A stretch of DNA of 64,000 bases from Alistipes_A hominis (lineage in GTDB: Bacteria > Bacteroidota > Bacteroidia > Bacteroidales > Rikenellaceae): positions 1-64,000 of the forward strand of contig NZ_JACOOK010000006.1 in assembly GCF_014288115.1 (NCBI RefSeq). Reading direction: 5' to 3'. The position numbers were made by a program, and so were the translations under genes. Below are positions 61,054 through 64,000 of the stretch, piece after piece; position 1 is the stretch's first letter; each line of letters opens with the position of its first letter. The notes below the pieces were generated by a model that was given only the letters and a program-made list of their open reading frames with translations, did not search any database and was not told the DNA's origin.

Positions 61054-63063
61054 ATGATGGTTACCGAAAACAACGAACTGCCTGTTCCCGAGGAACAAGT
61101 CAATGCTTCCGGCATTGAGGATACGACGGATACCGCTCCGACTGCCGAACCGGCGGTCGAAAAAGAAAGCAAGAACCGGCAAGACGCACCGGCCGACCCG
61201 CAGGCTCCGGCCCCGGAAAACGCCGCCGATCCGGTCGTAGACTTCTCGGACGAAGAGGCGGCCCTGGCGGCCGACGCTCCGGAATTCGATCTGGGAGACG
61301 AAGAACCTGCGGAAGAAAACGCCGGCGGGGATCGCGTTTCGGAGACGGTCGACTATTCCGGGAAGAACAAAGAACAATTGCTCGCGATTTTCGAAACGCT
61401 GCTGCGGACGAAGCCCGTACAGACGATCCGCGCAGACGTGGAAGCCATCAAAATAGCCTTCTATAAGAATTACCGCAACGAGGTGGATCAGTTGCGCAAG
61501 CTGTTCGTCGAATCGGGCGGCAATAGCGAAGATTTCGTTCCGCCCGCAAACGAAGCGGAGCAGCAGTTCAAGACGCTATTCGCCGAATACCGCGAGAAAC
61601 GCAATGAGTTCATCGCCCGGCTGGACGCCGAAAAAGAAGCCAACTACCAGACCAAACTCCAGATCATCGAAGAACTGAAAGAACTGGTCAACAGTAACGA
61701 AACGCTCAATCAGACATTCAACACGTTCCGCGAACTGCAACAGCGCTGGAAAGAGACAGGGCTCGTACAGCAGTCGGTCATGAAAGACCTGTGGGAAACT
61801 TACAACCTGCACGTCGAGAATTTCTACAATTTCATCAAGATCAACAAGGAACTGCGCGACCTCGACCTGAAAAAGAATTACGAAGCCAAAATCGCCCTGT
61901 GCGAAGAGGCGGAAGCGCTGGTGCTGGAGAACTCGGTCATTACCGCGTTCCACAAATTACAGAAGCTGCACGAACAGTGGCGCGAAATAGGCCCTGTGAC
62001 CAACGAATACAAGGAACAGTTGTGGGACCGTTTCCGCGAAGCCAGTTCGAAAATCAACAAACGGCATCAGGAACATTTCGACCAACTGAAAGAGGAACAA
62101 AAGAAAAACCTCGACCTGAAAACCGAGCTTTGCGTCAAGACCGAGGAACTGGTCACCGCTGCGCCGATCTCCCGCAAGGAGTGGAACAAAGCCTCGGAAC
62201 AACTGATCGAAATCCAGAAAGTATGGAAAACGATCGGTTTCGCCCCGAAAAAAGACAACACCAAAATTTACGAACGCTTCCGCAACGCATGCGATAAATT
62301 TTTCGAAAACAAACGGAATTTCTATCTCCAGACGAAAATGGAGATGGAAAGCAACCTGCAACTGAAAAACGAAATATGCGCTGCGGCCGAAGCCGTTCAG
62401 GACAGCGAGGAGTGGAAAAAAGCCACCGACGAACTGATCGCGCTACAGAAAAGGTGGAAAGAGATCGGGCCGGTCGCACGCCGCCATTCGGATGCGGTGT
62501 GGAAACGGTTCCGCACGGCCTGCGACCGTTTTTTCGAGCGCAAGGCGGCCCACTTCGCAACGATCGACACCCAATACGAAGAGAACCTGACGAAAAAACG
62601 CGCGCTGATCGAAGAGATGAAAAACTTCGTCGCGGACGGACAGGAAAAGGCTTTCGACAAACTGAAAGAACTGCAACGCCGTTGGGCCGAAACCGGATTC
62701 GTGCCGATCCGGCAAAAAGAGGCTATCCAAAACGAATGGCGTCAGTTGGTCGATGCCGCTTTCGCCAAGTTGCGCGGCAATGAAAAAGAGCGTCATCTGG
62801 AACGCTTCAAAGGCAAAATCCAAAACCTGGCGGCAGACAACGCCAACGACCGCCGCCTGCGCCACGAACGCGAACGACTGTACAACAAGATGAAACAACT
62901 CGAAGCGGACATCGCGCTGCTGGAAAACAACATCGGCTTCTTCTCGAAAAGCAAGAACGCCGAGGCCATGATCCGTGACGTCAACGAGAAGATCGCCAAG
63001 GCGAAAGAGGAAATGGCAACCACGATTGAAAAGATTAACATGATAGATAAGCAGGGAGAGTAA
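61054..63063 (+). CDS. DUF349 repeat protein
   Basis: 669 residues from the first of two ATGs (61054 or 61057). Residues ~1-95 are acidic and low-complexity (Glu, Asp, Ala, Pro). The rest is a series of about five DUF349 helical repeats marked by LQKLHEQWREIGPV, LQKRWKEIGPVARRHSDAVWKRFRTACDRFFERK and LQRRWAETGFVPIRQKE. A C-terminal coiled coil follows. Cytoplasmic; the function of the family in bacteria is unclear. It precedes pyrG by 4 bp, a close spacing that suggests cotranscription. Confidence 0.85.
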   Translation: MMVTENNELPVPEEQVNASGIEDTTDTAPTAEPAVEKESKNRQDAPADPQAPAPENAADPVVDFSDEEAALAADAPEFDLGDEEPAEENAGGDRVSETVDYSGKNKEQLLAIFETLLRTKPVQTIRADVEAIKIAFYKNYRNEVDQLRKLFVESGGNSEDFVPPANEAEQQFKTLFAEYREKRNEFIARLDAEKEANYQTKLQIIEELKELVNSNETLNQTFNTFRELQQRWKETGLVQQSVMKDLWETYNLHVENFYNFIKINKELRDLDLKKNYEAKIALCEEAEALVLENSVITAFHKLQKLHEQWREIGPVTNEYKEQLWDRFREASSKINKRHQEHFDQLKEEQKKNLDLKTELCVKTEELVTAAPISRKEWNKASEQLIEIQKVWKTIGFAPKKDNTKIYERFRNACDKFFENKRNFYLQTKMEMESNLQLKNEICAAAEAVQDSEEWKKATDELIALQKRWKEIGPVARRHSDAVWKRFRTACDRFFERKAAHFATIDTQYEENLTKKRALIEEMKNFVADGQEKAFDKLKELQRRWAETGFVPIRQKEAIQNEWRQLVDAAFAKLRGNEKERHLERFKGKIQNLAADNANDRRLRHERERLYNKMKQLEADIALLENNIGFFSKSKNAEAMIRDVNEKIAKAKEEMATTIEKINMIDKQGE

Positions 63064-63067
63064 AAAC

Positions 63068-64000
63068 ATGGCTGTGAGTAACACGAACAAAACGAAATTT
63101 ATCTTTGTCACCGGAGGCGTCGCCTCTTCGCTGGGAAAGGGGATTATCTCCGCATCCCTCGCGCGGCTGTTGCAAGCCCGGGGCTATAAAGTAGCGATCC
63201 AGAAGCTGGATCCGTACATCAACGTCGATCCGGGAACGCTGAATCCCTATGAACACGGAGAATGCTACGTCACCGAAGACGGCGCCGAGACCGACCTCGA
63301 CCTCGGGCACTACGAACGTTTCACGAACATCCCGACTTCACAGGCCAACAACGTCACCACCGGACGCATCTACCAGAGCGTTATCAACAAAGAACGGCGC
63401 GGCGAATTCCTCGGCAAGACCGTGCAGGTCATCCCGCACATCACCGACGAAATCAAACGGCGAATCAAGTTACTGAGCGCCAAGAAAATATACGACGTTA
63501 TCATCACCGAGATCGGCGGCACGGTCGGCGACATCGAATCGTTGCCGTACATCGAAGCCGTCCGGCAGCTCCGCTACGAACTGGGAGCGAACAACTCGCT
63601 GGTCGTGCACCTGACCCTGATTCCGTACATGGCCGCGTCCGGCGAACTCAAGACCAAGCCGACCCAGCATTCGGTCAAGCAGTTGCTCGAAAACGGCCTG
63701 CAGCCCGACGCGCTGGTACTGCGCACCGAAAAGCACCTGACCAACGACATCCGGCGCAAAGTGGCGCTGTTTTGCAACGTGGACGTCAATGCGGTCGTCG
63801 AATCGATCGACGTACCGACGATTTACGAAGTGCCGCTGATGATGCTGAACCAGAAACTCGATCTGGTGGTGCTCGATAAACTACGGCTGCCGGACAACGG
63901 AGAGCCCGACCTGAAAGCCTGGATCGAATTCGTCGAAAAGGTCAAGCATCCGCAGAAAAAGGTCAACATCGCGTTGGTCGGCAAATACACCGAACTGCCT
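63068..64000 (+). CDS. pyrG: CTP synthase, 5' part (truncated by window end)
   Basis: 311 codons, open to the last base. KFIFVTGGVASSLGKGIISASLARLLQARGYKV is the ATP-binding N-terminus. LDPYINVDPGTLNPYEHGECYVTEDGAETDLDLGHYERF is the synthetase signature; EIGGTVGDIESLPYIEA and MMLNQKLDLVVLDKL follow. The last residues VNIALVGKYTELP are the beginning of the linker and glutaminase domain, which lies outside. It aminates UTP to CTP. ATG 63068 follows the DUF349 stop by 4 bp. Confidence 0.95.
   Translation, partial: MAVSNTNKTKFIFVTGGVASSLGKGIISASLARLLQARGYKVAIQKLDPYINVDPGTLNPYEHGECYVTEDGAETDLDLGHYERFTNIPTSQANNVTTGRIYQSVINKERRGEFLGKTVQVIPHITDEIKRRIKLLSAKKIYDVIITEIGGTVGDIESLPYIEAVRQLRYELGANNSLVVHLTLIPYMAASGELKTKPTQHSVKQLLENGLQPDALVLRTEKHLTNDIRRKVALFCNVDVNAVVESIDVPTIYEVPLMMLNQKLDLVVLDKLRLPDNGEPDLKAWIEFVEKVKHPQKKVNIALVGKYTELP

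Noticed and set aside
1..64000. CRISPR arrays, insertion sequences, prophage
   Set aside because: No regularly spaced repeats, no transposase, integrase or phage structural gene was recognised on either strand.

Overview
The window reads as a chromosomal stretch of an anaerobic member of the Bacteroidales, most like Alistipes and other Rikenellaceae. The evidence is protein style (NVEALA protein, 6-bladed beta-propeller lipoprotein, DUF4396, DUF349, fused CcsBA, Bacteroidota-type RND pair), recurrent TAnnTTTG -7 promoter boxes, few Shine-Dalgarno sites, fairly high GC, and strictly fermentative or anaerobic enzymes. The genus is an inference. I found no transposase, integrase, phage gene or CRISPR array.

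Layout. 1-2.4 kb: tail of a large cell-surface protein, an NVEALA protein and a beta-propeller lipoprotein. 2.5-11.5 kb (minus): a TolC / adaptor / two-permease RND efflux operon. 11.7-15.2 kb (minus): redoxin lipoprotein, signal peptidase I, O-antigen-ligase-like protein. 15.3-19.8 kb: a fructosamine-kinase-family gene, then (minus) a nitroreductase-ferredoxin, an Nramp metal transporter, a Met-rich DUF4396 protein behind a perfect inverted repeat, and a small soluble protein. 20-21.3 kb: two overlapping small XRE regulators and, divergently, a rod-shaped structured RNA that I interpret as 6S-like. 21.4-22.8 kb: an MFS exporter.

22.9-29.5 kb (minus) is the most interesting block: hdrC-hdrB-hdrA-flxD-flxC-flxB-flxA, a complete FlxABCD-HdrABC NADH dehydrogenase/heterodisulfide reductase. 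A short secreted-protein ORF may head the operon. 30.3-33 kb is an AT-richer accessory patch (DKNYY-repeat protein, GT39-like membrane protein, a coding fragment) ending at tRNA-Phe. 33.2-40.3 kb (plus) holds nadE, rseC and the full rnfBCDGEA operon. Taken together, Flx-Hdr could oxidise NADH while reducing ferredoxin and a disulfide, Rnf could return ferredoxin electrons to NAD+ while pumping ions, and NadE supplies the NAD pool.

40.4-51.5 kb is mostly housekeeping: a BamA-like outer-membrane protein, purE and hpt (divergent), queE, an FtsB/DivIC-like protein, thiD, thiL, aroQ, pyk, a tryptophanase and a lipoprotein aldose epimerase. 51.6-55.6 kb: a gene remnant, the CcsBA cytochrome c maturation fusion and a serine beta-lactamase-like hydrolase. 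55.7-60.0 kb (minus): pta-ackA-ptb-buk, two acyl-CoA-to-acid ATP-generating modules in tandem. 60.2-64 kb: a DedA protein, a DUF349 protein and the 5' part of pyrG, which runs off the end.
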